A stretch of 64,000 nucleotides of DNA from Pegoplata infirma (GCA_963921195.1 OY992537.1:61368400-61432399); one strand, 5' to 3'; positions 1 through 11,507 are shown, counted from the first letter of the stretch. Made by a program: numbers and translations. Notes: generated by a model not told the origin, from the sequence alone.

Positions 1-44
1 AAATTTTTACTAGGGTATTAACTTTTATAATTAAAGAAATTTAA

Positions 45-165
45 TCCCGGAATCCCGAAAAATCCCGGGATCCCGAAAAATCCCGTGATCCCGAAAAATC
101 CCGGGATCCCGGGATTTCGATTTTCAAATCCCGAATCCCGGGATTTTAAAAAACCGATCCCGTTT
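45..165. repeat. CCCG-rich short tandem repeat
   Basis: About 18-bp units of the type ATCCCGGGATCCCGAAAA, partly palindromic, unlike the AT-rich surroundings. Similar CCCG/CGGGAT motifs occur near 60225-60250 and 61845-61885. Confidence 0.6.
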
Positions 166-173
166 GACAGCCC

Positions 174-228
174 TAGTTGGGAGGTATAAAAGATTAGACA
201 CAGCCGAATTTAACACTCTTACTTGTTT
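174..228 (+). mobile_element. Mini-me-like element, type 2, 3'-end fragment
   Basis: GGGAGGTATAAAAGATT followed by a GCCGAATTTAACACTC tract and ACTTGTTTTT matches the 3' ends near 26475-26527 and, inverted, 2537-2585. The left part is missing. Confidence 0.65.
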
Positions 229-1040
229 TTATTTTTAAACCAGTTCTTTAGAAATGGTAAAAAAAAACGCGGTATGCAGTTTGATTTGAACATGTTGGAA
301 GAAATTAAAAATGCCCGCAAAAAAACTATAGCTACTCACTTTCGCGAGAAATTGCGAAAAACAGCTCTTTGTGTTTTTTTATTAATAAAAGAAGTTTCTT
401 TAAAATTGTTGAAAAACACGAAATGCAAAGTACACGAAATGCTTAATTTTTTTGAGATATCGCTTAAAAACTCGCTAAACTACTATTTATTTATTACTTT
501 ATGTTATTTTTGGTCTGTTAATAGATTTACTTGAACTAACAGCAAATATGTTGTATGCAGTTTGATTTCGAGGTTGTTAAAGGTGACGGAACAGCAAACA
601 TAAAAACATAAATGACTAATTTCCCGAAATATCGCGAAATTACTTTGCAAGCCTTTATTTTAAAGAAAAAAAAATCAAGTAACGACAAATATATGGTAGC
701 GGTTTGAATTTAAAGTGATTCAAGGTGGCAAAACTGCTTAAATCAATATCTGATTGCTTTTTTTAATTTAGCTTTTTCTCGCGAAATTAAGAAGATATGA
801 TTTCGAAGTAAACTGTTTTGTGACATGTAAATAAATACAATTCAAACTAAATGCTCAATTTCGGAAGATATTTAAAAAACGTTGCTGTCAAAATTTAAGA
901 AAATACAAAACCACTAATTTCGCGATATATCGCGAATGCGATCAGCTACGATTTTGCTGTTAATAGTTTTGTGACATTTAATCAATTAGAAACCAAACTG
1001 CGTTTACACTTTTCGTCCACACTAAAGTTCAACCTAAACA
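229..1040. repeat. Dispersed repeat with TCGCGAAAT motifs
   Basis: Three loosely similar units (near 273, 549 and 692) share a TATGCAGTTTGATTT-like start and a CTCGCGAAAT-like end. Parts at 850-1040 recur around 56940-57340, one of them inverted. There is no credible coding potential. Confidence 0.45.
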
Positions 1041-1145
1041 TCGCTGAGGCTCACCGTGAATATAGGGCTATCAATACAACCTATTTAGAAATTCAAGGGA
1101 CACATGTTTTTCGGTATCGAGACATTTGGTGTGGAATGTCCCATA
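1041..1145 (-). mobile_element. A-family element, right terminus only
   Basis: It reads TATAGGGCTATCAATACAAC to ACATTTGGTGTGGAATG and CCCA, matching the right end of the intact copy at 49390-51405. A TA follows, then a mini-me end. Confidence 0.65.
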
Positions 1146-1178
1146 TACGCCCTCTATTTCTAGAGTGGAGGGTATAAA
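1146..1178 (-). mobile_element. Mini-me-like 5'-end fragment
   Basis: A CCCTC..GAGGG hairpin followed by TATAAA, as at the right end of the copy at 49921-50950. The A-family end abuts it at TA. Confidence 0.5.
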
Positions 1179-2378
1179 CATAATTATTTCCCATATTATC
1201 AACTCTTAATTGCACATCGTTGTGATGTCTCGAAACGTTTTTACTTTCAAAATCCTGAACTCAGTAATTGTCTATATGGCGTATGTGCAACTTTATTTAA
1301 ATGTAACACTCATACGCCAAAGTTGTTTTCTAGTGTGAAAATTTTATATATTTGATTTCTATTACTTAAAAAAAAACTTTATTATATCCATAACACTATT
1401 TCAGCCATTAATCATATTGCTACCGTGTTGTAATATTCTGTTATCCCTCTCCAATAGTAGCCATGTTTTTTTTTATTATTATTTTCTGTACCAACTGCAT
1501 ACAAACAGCAAAGTGAAATGACTACCAAAATAGCTGCTATTTTTTTTAAGGAAATTATGCTTGAGTATTTTGTTGTAAAAAATTTGAAATACGATAATGT
1601 TCGCTATGAAAGCTGATTACCTGGTGTAATTAAGCAAATCGAATATAATAAATTATAATTTTTTAGAAGGAGATTTTTTTATAATAGGATTATTTAAAAT
1701 GTGTATTACAAAAAAAAAAATATTTTTAAGGATGGCCGCAGTTATTATTTATGTAAAATAATATTTTATTATGACAGCTACAATTTTTTTTTTGTTTTCA
1801 CTTTATAGCAGACACCAACCAACCAATTTTAAGGTAACGGATTTATAAATAATAAATAATATTATTTATAGTACATGCCTAAAGAAATACAGATCAATTG
1901 TTATTTTAAAAACAAACAAAAATCTTAAAATATTTCGTTGAATTTCCTCACTTTTTGATAACACTAACGGCTTGGTAATTCCCAATCATGAGTTCCTGAT
2001 AATTACAAAAAAAAAAAACTTTGTCCCGAATTCCCTAAAATTCGGAACGTACGAAAATACAAAAATTAATATTTTTAAGAAATAAAATTATAAACTTTCG
2101 AATTATACCACAAAAATACATCGAGATTTTGCAAAAAAGTAAGGGGATTTTTTTTTTATTTTTTTGTTAATTTTTTTTTTAATTTTAATATAAAATGCCT
2201 TGTTGATAAAATTTTTCTAATGCTTTCCTTTTAAATTTCTTTAACACTTTTTGAATGATAAATTTTGATTTTTGGAGAAAAATACAAGATTTTCCTTCAT
2301 CTTTATTGCGCTTAAATCAATTCTGCTAAGAGTGCTTGAATCAGCGCTGAAAAGATTTCACTGCGTCTTATACCATAA
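1179..2378. other. AT-rich non-coding stretch
   Basis: Poly-T and poly-A runs, no long ORF, no clear repeat match elsewhere in the window. I see no gene here. Confidence 0.5.
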
Positions 2379-2472
2379 TTCACACCTGAGGTGAAATCTT
2401 TGGTTGTGCATAAAATGATACAGACAATATGATCGAAATCTCGTTTGAACGAGATTTTACCTCAGGTGTGAA
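2379..2472. mobile_element. 94-bp MITE with TTCACACCTGAGGT ends
   Basis: TTCACACCTGAGGTGAAATCT at the left faces AGATTTTACCTCAGGTGTGAA at the right. An inner palindrome, AAATCTCGTT-TG-AACGAGATTT, lies near the right end. TA or near-TA flanks are present but not decisive. Confidence 0.6.
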
Positions 2473-2536
2473 TAGGCCTTTAAAAGAGCTTTATCTGTGC
2501 TACCAAAGAGGGATCTTTAGTAGCATACTAAATTTT

Positions 2537-3047
2537 AACAAGTGAGAGTGTTAAATTCGGCTGTGCCGAATCTTTTATACCCTCCAAAATGTAAAAAAAA
2601 ATTGTCAGGGGCGTTTTTTTGGGGGTGATGGAGGTCATTGGGGGACTTTGAGAGCACCTTCCCATCGCGATAAATATACCAAATGTTTCATTTATTTAAC
2701 AAAAATACAAAAACAAATTTTAAAAAAAGTGTATTTTTTCAGATGTTGGTTCAGTTCTTCAAGGGGGAACTTTTTCCCCCTGACCCGATTTTGCCCATTC
2801 ACGAACTTAACCTGCCTATGAACATGAGACATATTTGTGCCAAACTTCAGGAGTCTAGCTGTTTTATTTTGGACTGCATTGTGTTATCTACAGACAGACA
2901 GACGGACGGACATTCCCAGAATGTCTTAGAATCGATCATAGATCAATAATATATATACTTTATGGGGTCCCCGACCGATATTTCGATGCGTTACAAACGG
3001 AATGACAAAGTGAGTATACCCCCATACTGCGGTTGGAGGGTATAAAA
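2537..3047 (-). mobile_element. Mini-me-like element, type 2, complete
   Basis: On the minus strand it starts with an ATACCCTCC..GGGGGTATAC hairpin. It then has a TCATTCCGTTTGTAACGCAT block, the TA tract, the GATCGAT core and a short GTCY tract near 2887-2910. It ends in a GCCGAATTTAACACTC tract and ACTTGTT. An internal ORF (2683-2949) is addressed under findings. Confidence 0.75.
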
Positions 3048-4035
3048 AAGTGCTACAAATATTGCTGCTAAAAACGGTTTTTAGCTGTACGCGAGAACAG
3101 GGATAAGGGCGACGTGTTTAAAAAAGTCTTGTATGTCAATTACGTTTATATTCTGATACTGGTGTTTTGTTGAACAACTTGTTTAAGGTCGTAAGTGTAA
3201 ACTCGTCATAATGTTTAAGCTTTATACTCTATTCTCATTTACACTTTAAAACCGTTTTTAGCAATTACTTTTAGCATTTTCTGTCAATATACTGTAATAG
3301 AATAAAGAAAGTGCTAAAAATATTGCTGCTAAAAACGGTTTAAAACTCTACGTGTGAATAGGGTATTATACCCTGTTTTCACGTACGACTAAAAACAGTT
3401 TTTAGCAACTTTTTCTGTCAAAATACTGTAATAGAATAAAAAAAAGTGCTAAAAATATTGTTACTTTAATAGAATAAAGAAAGCGCTAAAAATATTGCTG
3501 CTAAAAATGGTTTTTAGCTGTACGTGAGAGCAAGGTATTACCCTTGACTTATTTTGAATACCCTTATACCCTATTCTCACTTACAGTTTAAAACCGTTTT
3601 AAGCTATTATTTTTAGCATTTTCTGTCAATATACTGTAATGGAATAAAGAAAGTGCTAAAAATACACACCGTTGCATTACCACAGACTAATACAGACTCG
3701 ACATAAGTGACAGGTGTCAAAAAAGTATTCTTGAACCATATGGTTAATATTTTCAAATTATTCTACGAATTAGGTTAGAAAGAGAAAGCTGATATAACGC
3801 GCCATAAGAAAAATGGATGCCAGATCGGTTTTTGTTGTTTCGCTCACTCCTAAGTCGTAGAAAGTGTTGCCATGTTAGCGTAAAACGGACAAAAAACCGC
3901 TGTGTTTTCTCCTAAAATTGCTTAGTTTTTCCCCATTTTTTCTTATAAAACTCTACTGTCGAGTCTGTATTTAGTCTGTGGCATTACTATAATTACACTC
4001 TGAAATAGCTGATATGTAAAATTTATGTAGCGCTG
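3048..4035. repeat. H-family left arm with GCTAAAAACGGTTTTTAGC units
   Basis: Several copies of a motif of the type GTGCTAAAAATATTGCTGC, then AAAACGGTTTTTAGC and CTGTACGTGAGAACAGGG, in both orientations. The outer part is repeated inverted at 6985-7290. A 302-bp insertion lies at 3680-3981. Confidence 0.6.
3680..3981. mobile_element. 302-bp TIR element with 5-bp CATTA duplication
   Basis: CCACAGACTAATACAGACTC at the left is matched inverted by GAGTCTGTATTTAGTCTGTGG at the right. CATTA flanks both sides (3675-3679, 3982-3986). The related H arm near 7055 lacks the element and has only one copy of the site. Confidence 0.8.
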
Positions 4036-4048
4036 TGCCTTTAAGTAC

Positions 4049-4692
4049 ACCCAGAAAAGTTTTACAGTAACTTTTTTACGGTTATTCAAAAAGTTTTTAG
4101 TTAAAGTTGTTTTAAACGTTTTATCGTTTGTTTTTCAAAGAAAATAAAATATTGAATGATTTATACAGTTCTTAAAACAATAAACTACAAAAGTTACGGA
4201 AAAATATTTTTATCAGTTAAATTATTTGTGACTGATTATACCGTATAATTTTACAAAGGAACGGTTTTTGTAGTTTGCTATTCAAAAAATTTAATTTTTA
4301 CTCCACAAAATGAAAAGTTGTAAACAGTTAAAATAACTGAAATATCGTTTGTTTTTACGGAATGTCTAGTCATTTATTAACTTTTAAAAATAACTGAAAA
4401 AGTCTGTTGTTTCAAATGAAATTTAAGTAGTCCGTTTTTTAAAAGGAAAAACGATTGTTTTAAACGTTTTTTCAGTTGAATTTACTTACAAAATATTTTT
4501 AGTGTAAATAAAACATTATAAATTAATCAAAAATTAACATTGTTGCAGAAAAATAAATATTACTTTCAAGAAGGTTCTAAGTTTTTAAGCCATTTTTACT
4601 TTTTTGGTGTTGCATAACTATAAAGACACTAATTAAAAAATAATTATTAACCAACTAAAAAGGATAAATGTTATTAACTGAAAGTGTAGAAC
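4049..4692. mobile_element. Possible E-like MITE
   Basis: Begins TACACCCAGAAAAGTTTTAC and ends GTTATTAACTGAAAGTGTA, with weakly inverted ends and E-family-like interior wording (TTAAACGTTTT, TCAGTTAAA). Boundaries are uncertain. Confidence 0.35.
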
Positions 4693-4879
4693 ACTTCCAT
4701 TACACTTAAAAAATTATGTTAGTAAAATCAACTGAAAATGTCAGTTAAAATAACTACTTTGTAAGTTGTTTTGGGGTCAACTACTTTTTCAGTTAAATCA
4801 ACTAACAATGTTAGTTATTTTAACTGACAAAAAACAACTGACTTATGTAGTAAAAACTACTTACATTTGTAGTCAAAAC

Positions 4880-5849
4880 CAAAGGGTGTCCAACAGCTTC
4901 CAGCCTCCAAAAAAGGAATTCACTAATTTGCAAGCGAGTTCCCGTGGAGAAACATTTGTTTACACTCAGAAAATTATGTAAGTTACTACATGTAAGTTGT
5001 TTGTATATTTTACAGTAGTTAGTTGTTTTCTACTACAAAGTCAGTTGTTTTTGTATGAAAAATATCAAACAACTATTTCTGTTAGTTATTTTAAGTAGTT
5101 TTTTTGAATTACTAACAAAAAAGTACTGTGATGTAGTAACAGTTATTTAAAGTAGTTAATTTTATTTTTTTTTATCTCTGAATAAATAATAAATTTTCGT
5201 TTTTTTTATTTTTCACAACTTTTTTTAAAAAAAAAAACTTTAGTCCTCAATTTTTTTTCTGAAAAATTAAAAAAAAATCCAAAAAATAAAAATAAATTTT
5301 CGTTTTTTTTATTTTTCACAACTTAAAAAAAAAAAAAAAACTTTTGGGCTTCAATTTTTTTTTTTTGAAAATTTAAAAAAAATATTAAATTGATTATTTT
5401 ATTTTTACTACATGTTAGTCGTTTTGACTACAAATGTTAGTAGTTTTTACTACATAAGTCAGTTGTTTTTTTGTCAGTTAAAATAACTCACATTGTTAGT
5501 TGATTTAACTGACAAAAGTAGTTGACCCCAAAACAACTAACAAAGTAGTTATTTTAACTGACATTTTCAGTTAATTTTACTAACATAATTTTTTGAGTGT
5601 ATTTCCTTTTCTCCTTGTCCGCAAAAAAAAATATTTTTAGAAGCGTGTATTGGTAAATTCTGATTCAATTTGAGAATGTATTAGTGGATTTTGACAAATT
5701 CTTATTGAATTTTCTAATTGGATTCAAAATATTTTTCTCCACTACGAATGAAAAACTAAAGAAGAATTCATCCATATCTCTCCGCGGGAACTTATTTCCA
5801 GAGGGTTCATTTACTTTCCCGTGTGATACGTCTTCTTTAATAGTCTTTG
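4880..5849. mobile_element. Insertion with 8-bp GTCAAAAC duplication
   Basis: GTCAAAAC occurs at 4872-4879 and 5850-5857. The element begins CAAAGGGTGTCC and ends AATAGTCTTTG. An 8-bp duplication suits hAT or P-type elements. About 330 bp is its own sequence; the rest is a nested E copy. Confidence 0.75.
4963..5599 (+). mobile_element. E-family MITE, intact copy nested in the 4880-5849 insertion
   Basis: CACTCAGAAAATTATG at the left, CATAATTTTTTGAGTG at the right, TA on both sides, 637 bp. It lies inside an element that itself interrupts another E copy in the opposite orientation. Confidence 0.8.
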
Positions 5850-6361
5850 GTCAAAACAAATAAAATGTAGTAAAAATAAAATAATCAAAAAATTTTTCAG
5901 AAAAAAAATTGAAGACCAAATTTTTTTTTTTTTTTTAAAAAGTTGTGAAAATAAAAAAAACGAAAATTTATTTATATTTTTTGGAAAAAAACTTTGAAAA
6001 TTTTTCAGAAATAAAATAAATAAAAATAACTACTTTAAATAACTGTTACTACATCACAGTACTTTTTTGTTAGTTATTCAAAAAAACTATTTAAAATAAC
6101 TAACAGAAATAGTTGTTTGATATTTTTCATACAAAAACAACTGACTTTGTAGTTGAAAACAACTAACTACTGTAAAATATACAAACAACTTACATGTAGT
6201 AACTTACATAATTTTCTGAGTGTATTATTAAAAAGTAAAAAAAATTATTTGGAATCCGCCCGCCATTTTGACCTTTACCCCATCCTCAAAATGCACCGTC
6301 ATCAAGGTCGATCTTTAAAACTATTGGTCCGATTGCTTCACAATATATTAATCATTTCTAG

Positions 6362-6930
6362 CAAAGGACTAGGACTTTTAAAATTTTTTTATCCGGAGTC
6401 ATTCTGTAAACCACAGGGTGTTCTACAGGGCACCAAAGTGGACTACTTCAGGCATAAAAATCAATTCAGAACTTGAAAATTGTTCACAATTAAATCCATC
6501 TTTTACAAGACTTACACATTTTAAAGTCGAAAATATGAGCTTTCTAAATCATGTTTATTCAATCTTCCAGCTGCAATATTGACCAAGATATGAGTCATCA
6601 AAGTTAACCAACTTTTTTTGTGGGTGTTGTGAGCTTTTATAATGGTTTACATAGGGTGGGTCACCTGTTGATTAATGTGATTAACTTTGATAGCTCATAT
6701 CTGGGTCAATATTTCAGCTAGAATACTGAATCAAAATTATTTAGAAAGCTTATATTCTCTACTTTAAGATGTGTAAATCCTGTTGAAGATGGTTTCCTCA
6801 ATGAACAATTTTCAGGTTCCGAATTGATTTTTATACCCGAAGCGGTCTACTTTGGTGCCCTGTAGAACACGCTGTGGTTTACAGAATGACTCCGGATAAA
6901 AAATTTGGAAGGAGTTAGGACCTCCATGAA
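6362..6930. repeat. Foldback palindrome, about 570 bp
   Basis: ATCCGGAGTCATTCTGTAAA with GGGCACCAAAGTGG in the left arm is matched inverted by CCACTTTGG-like and GAATGACTCCGGAT sequence in the right arm. Arms are about 250 bp and the centre is near 6645. It is non-coding. Confidence 0.65.
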
Positions 6931-6984
6931 AATATTATTTGTTTTTCTCAAATAATATTCGTTTTTTGGTTAATTTATAATTTT

Positions 6985-7290
6985 TTTTTTGTTATTAATA
7001 GGCTTAGCTCTACATAAATTTTAAATACCAGCGATTTCAGAGTGTAATTATAGTTATGCAACGGAGTGCATTGCTGTTAAAAACGGTTTAAAACTGTACA
7101 TGTGAATAGGGTATTAGCGACTTTTGTAGAATGTGAATAGGGTATTAGCAACTAATACCCCTTAGTGACTAATACCCTGTCCTTAAATACACTTTCTTTA
7201 TTCTATTACAGTATATTGACAAGAAAATGTTGCTAAAAACAGTTTTTGGCTGTACGTGAGGACAGGGTATTAGTCGCTAACACACCGGGT
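6985..7290. repeat. H-family right arm, inverted relative to 3048-4035
   Basis: Holds the inverse of CTATAATTACACTCTGAAAT and GTAAAATTTATGTAG plus AAAACGG units, without the 302-bp insertion found in the left arm. Confidence 0.55.
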
Positions 7291-8589
7291 TTATCCGCTA
7301 TGAGTTGCTAAAAAGGTACAAAAGCGAAATTTTTTTTAATTTTGACCCCAAAATCCTTAAAAACCAGGTGCGGTGGTTAAGTTTGGAGACAGGATTTTTC
7401 ACCAGCAGAACAATTATTATCAAGTGTATAAGGTCGTTATTATTTCAACCTAAAAAACTTTCATATTTATTAGATAGACACTGTTATGTTATTCCTATGG
7501 TTATTATAAAAGTTTTTTTTTTTTCTTTTGTAGAATGTTAAGAGGCTTTTTAAAAATACCCCGACGACTCTTATTAAAAAGTTTCTTTCTTGTTAAGCAG
7601 TTAAAAGAGATCTTTTATTTGCATTGTATGTATAAAATATAATTGAACAGGAATGAAGAATTTTTAAATGGCCGCCATTTAAATTAAAATATGACTGTTA
7701 AAATTTACAGTGTGTGAATGTAAACAACGATTTAAAAATGGCGCCAAAAATAAATAAATGCCATAAAAGTACGGTATCACGGTTGTCTTTCTTTATCTCA
7801 GTGTAGGTACTGATATTTATTTTTTTTTTGTTAAATTAATAAAATGTTATTATGTTGCCATTTTAAATTTATTTTAACAAATATTTATTTTTTGTCTGTT
7901 TTTACATTATTTACACCCAGCAGCCAGCCATAACAAAACATTCATTCCCAATCCCTTTTAACGCAATAATAATAATAATAAAACATTTGACTGACATTTA
8001 TTTTTTGGTGGTCGTGTTTAACAATAAATGTCATTTAATTTCATGACTTTCCAGAGTTTGCGTCATCTCATGTTATTTGAATAGGGTTGCAGAAATTTGC
8101 AATAACCACTTGTTTTTATAAAAATCTATATAGGAAAAATAAAAATGAAAAAGTTCTTGACGAAGGTCGTAATCGTTGTATGGTGTAGTCATTGAACTTT
8201 AATACGAGTATAAGTTTCTCTGTCTGTCTGTTTATGTGCGCGCGAATTTAGTCCGGTTTATTATTGTAGTATTTATTTACTTTTTTTTGCACTTAATCAG
8301 CCTGTTTTGTATTTTTGTATCGTTTTCGAGTTCACTGAACGTTCTTTGAGTTTACACACCTCTTTGTTTGTGTTTATGTTATCATTTTTTTTTTGTCTCT
8401 TCTATTTCTGCCTGGGTCATTGACAGAGGCTTGGTGGTTATTTGTTGTTGTACATTTTACAAGATACACAAATTGTAATTGGGTTTTGTTATTGAAGGCC
8501 AGTAGAAAATTTTTACAACACGCATTTGAACTACAGCCCCTATTACCCAGGATTCGGTCTACCCGGTAGATGGAGAAAAAATTTCTCGA
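7291..8589. other. Non-coding stretch without recognised repeats
   Basis: AT-rich, with short (AAT)n near 7970 and GTCTGT near 8220. No long ORF is supported and no clear match elsewhere in the window was seen. Confidence 0.45.
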
Positions 8590-9080
8590 TTTTTTCACTA
8601 AAAATGAAAAATGCTGATAGCTTAAAAACTAAGCAAGATAAAGAAAAGCGGAGACAATTTTTAAAAGAAATGCTAAAAAGAAAATTATAGCCTTCCTCTA
8701 TTCATGTGTGGACTCAATAGGTCCAAAATTTTGAATTAAAAAATCACATTCCGAAAAATAATAAGGAGCCAATATCTCGATAAGTATTTCCCACACGAAT
8801 AAAAGTCCGGAGGCAATTATGTTGCTCTTTACTAATAGGACCTGACCGCAAAATACCCGAAAGCCCTAATTGTGACGGTCTTTTTCGGTCCTTAGGACTG
8901 CACTTTTTTGTGGTTGCTTCAAATGGCTCCATATGGAACAAGGAAACTCTAGACATAATTGCTAATCTATCCACAGTTTTTTGTTCCGGTCGTAGGACAA
9001 AAATATTAAGATATCAGCTGTTAAACTCATAAAGTCATGTGCTTTCCATGTATTTACATAAAAATTAGATGGTCTGTTTT
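8590..9080. repeat. K-module repeat, diverged copy
   Basis: AAAAACTAAGCAAGATA and CGCAAAATACCCGAAAGCCC also occur near 31100-31460, and the first recurs near 42300-42480 and, inverted, 46960-47420. Confidence 0.5.
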
Positions 9081-9474
9081 GGTCCTAAAGCCCCTATGAC
9101 ACTAGATTTTTTTGTATTTTATATTTTATTAATTGATAGAATGAAACAGCAAAAAAGAAATGAAAAAGAAACATAAATAAAACAAATAGTGATGATTACT
9201 TTCATTTAAATTAAAACCCGCTGAATTAACACCAAAAACCGCCAAAAACAAACAAACAAAAAGTCGCTTCATTTAATAAAAAACAGAAAAGTTGGCAACA
9301 CTTAGGGGCATGTCACAGACTCAATTCCGTTCGAAAGAGGAATAAGTGGTTTACACGTAAATTGCAAAGCAAATATTTTTTTTTAGAATGAAACCACTTT
9401 TATGCAATTTAACTCTACTTTGATTTTTGAAAGTGATTTCATTCCGAAAAAATAATATTCTTTATGCGTTTTAC

Positions 9475-11476
9475 GAGTCAGATCCAGGGAGGAAGCATTC
9501 AGAAATTGGCGTGATAATAAAAACGCTAATACTGATATGCTACGCAAACAGGCAAGATCTGAGTGTGCTAGAGTACTTAGTCGTGAAAAGCTTCATTACG
9601 AACAACGACTTCGTGCTAAAGTTCTTTCGGCTCCTCGGGGCAGTAAGAGCTTTTGGTCGTTTGTTAAAAGAGTCAAGGAAAATGCTAGTTCTTCTATCCC
9701 GACTCTTTTAAAAGATGACCAAGTGTTCACAGAACCGGTTGATAAAGCTAACCTGTTGGCTGGCCTTTTTGCAAGAAATTCTTTCTTGCCGGAAAGCAAT
9801 CAACCACTGCCCGAAATCGAAAGGGTATCTCATACTATGCCCAAGATATTTTTCCGAGCTCGTGCAGTTAAAAGGGTTCTTGCGGATCTTAACGTAAATA
9901 AGTCACCGGGACCGGATGGTATACCAGCACTGGTGCTGAAGCAGTGTGCTTCGACGTTAGCACGTCCACTGGCTAACCTTTTTATCTTGTCCTTCCGTAA
10001 GGGAATCTTTCCATCATGTTGGAAGGTTGCCAATGTGCAGCCAATCCCTAAAAAGGGTGCGGCTAATAACCCTGATAATTACCGCCCAATCGCAATATGC
10101 TCAGCGCTCTCGAAGGTAATGGAGAGTATGGTAAATTGCCATCTTGTTAGGTATCTGGAGGCTAACTTACTTTTAAACGATCGACAGTATGGTTTTCGGA
10201 GAACTCGTTCTACTGGGGATCTGTTGGCGTTCCTTTCCGAACGTTGGAGTCGTTCGATCCACCATTTTGGTGAGAGTAAGGTGGTTGCTCTGGATATTTC
10301 CAAGGCTTTTGATTGTGTGTGGCACGGTGCGCTCATATCCAAGCTTAATGCCTTTGGTGTCGGTAATGAATTCTCTCGATTTATTTCGAGTTTCCTCAGG
10401 GATCGTTCTATACGTGTTGTTATAGATGGGTTCTCATCTGATGAGTTTCGGCTTCAATCAGGGGTACCGCAAGGTTCTGTTCTTTCTCCTACCCTTTTTC
10501 TTATTTTTCTTAACGACCTTCTAAGTCAAACTTCAAATCCTATCTACTCTTTTGCAGATGACAGCAACATTTGTCATTCATTTTCGTTTGATCGTAGGCC
10601 AAGCCTTGTTGAGGTTGAGGGCAAAAGGCAGATTATGAATGACACACTTAATCAAGACCTGTTGACAATCTCTGAGTGGGGTCTTGCGAATAGGGTCAAA
10701 TTTAATGCACGCAAGACTCAATGTTGTATGTTGACCCACAGGAATGTGGAATCAACAGTGTCATCTGTACATATGGGTGGAATAAGTATCGAGGAATCTG
10801 ACACTCTTGATGTTCTGGGCATGAAAATTCAGTGTGATGTCCGTTGGAATAAGCACGTTTTTCAAGTGTCGAAAGAAGCATTCAAGTGTCTCGGTTTTTT
10901 AAACCGGTGTAAGAAGTACTTCACCTCATCAGATCTCCTCACTATTTATACCACCTACATCCGACCGAAGATGGAATACAACTCCCATATATGGGCAGGG
11001 GCTTCAAAGTCTATTTTGGAGCTCTTGGACCGTGTGCAAAGGAGGGCGTTGATGCTAATCAATGACAATAGTGTGTCCAACTCTATTGACTCATTGGAGC
11101 ATCGTCGGAATGTGGGTTGTGTGACTCTGTTCTATCGATATTACCATGGAAAGTGTTCTGCTGAGATAAGTGAACTTATCCCTAGAGCCCGAGTTTTTGT
11201 TCGCAATACTCGGTTGTCTAGTAGATCACATCCGTTTGTTGTCGATTGTCCAGTGGATCGCACAGCGCATTACAGAGAAGGTTCGTTCATCAGTCGAACT
11301 AGCCGTATGTGGAATAATCTTCCCGTAGAGGTCTTCCCAGTTTCTTTCAATGTAGATAAATTCAAGTCAAATATCCACAAACACTACTCCCTCTTTCCTC
11401 CTCCTCATAACCTATTTTCCTGATATCAACACAATGCACTGCATTAATAGGGGCATCCCCTGAGTGTTGGTTCAAC

Positions 11477-11507
<31 letters not shown>
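9475..11507 (+). mobile_element. 5'-truncated non-LTR retrotransposon with poly(A) tail
   Basis: Coding sequence is recognisable from about 9475 and ends in a short 3' UTR and a 29-nt poly(A) run at 11479-11507. The endonuclease domain and ORF1 are absent, as in 5'-truncated insertions. No target duplication could be identified by eye. Confidence 0.85.
9537..11423 (+). CDS. Reverse transcriptase ORF of a Jockey/CR1-type non-LTR retrotransposon
   Basis: 628 codons without a stop; the frame is open upstream to about 9456, so the first ATG is probably not a true start. Counted from that ATG, SPGPDG is at 123-128, NYRPI at 181-185, ALDISKAFD at 251-259 (first catalytic Asp), SGVPQGSVLSP at 308-318 and FADD at 339-342 (catalytic pair). 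The C-terminus SRTSRMWNNLPVEVFP followed by a basic FKSNIHKH tail is typical of Jockey/CR1 relatives without RNase H. The endonuclease part is missing. It copies element RNA at a nicked target; this copy could not act alone. The clade within the group is not certain. Confidence 0.88.
   Translation: MLRKQARSECARVLSREKLHYEQRLRAKVLSAPRGSKSFWSFVKRVKENASSSIPTLLKDDQVFTEPVDKANLLAGLFARNSFLPESNQPLPEIERVSHTMPKIFFRARAVKRVLADLNVNKSPGPDGIPALVLKQCASTLARPLANLFILSFRKGIFPSCWKVANVQPIPKKGAANNPDNYRPIAICSALSKVMESMVNCHLVRYLEANLLLNDRQYGFRRTRSTGDLLAFLSERWSRSIHHFGESKVVALDISKAFDCVWHGALISKLNAFGVGNEFSRFISSFLRDRSIRVVIDGFSSDEFRLQSGVPQGSVLSPTLFLIFLNDLLSQTSNPIYSFADDSNICHSFSFDRRPSLVEVEGKRQIMNDTLNQDLLTISEWGLANRVKFNARKTQCCMLTHRNVESTVSSVHMGGISIEESDTLDVLGMKIQCDVRWNKHVFQVSKEAFKCLGFLNRCKKYFTSSDLLTIYTTYIRPKMEYNSHIWAGASKSILELLDRVQRRALMLINDNSVSNSIDSLEHRRNVGCVTLFYRYYHGKCSAEISELIPRARVFVRNTRLSSRSHPFVVDCPVDRTAHYREGSFISRTSRMWNNLPVEVFPVSFNVDKFKSNIHKHYSLFPPPHNLFS

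Larger units (their letters stand above)
4703..6222 (-). mobile_element. E-family MITE (CACTC ends), interrupted copy
   Basis: The left end is CACTTAAAAAATTATGTTAG and the right end is CATAATTTTCTGAGTG, flanked by TA. The interior matches the copies at 4963-5599 and 35268-36769. It is split by the insertion at 4880-5849; without that it is about 540 bp. Confidence 0.8.

Noticed and set aside
9596..10425. Short ORFs on both strands over the reverse transcriptase gene
   Set aside because: Shadows of the 628-codon reverse transcriptase frame.
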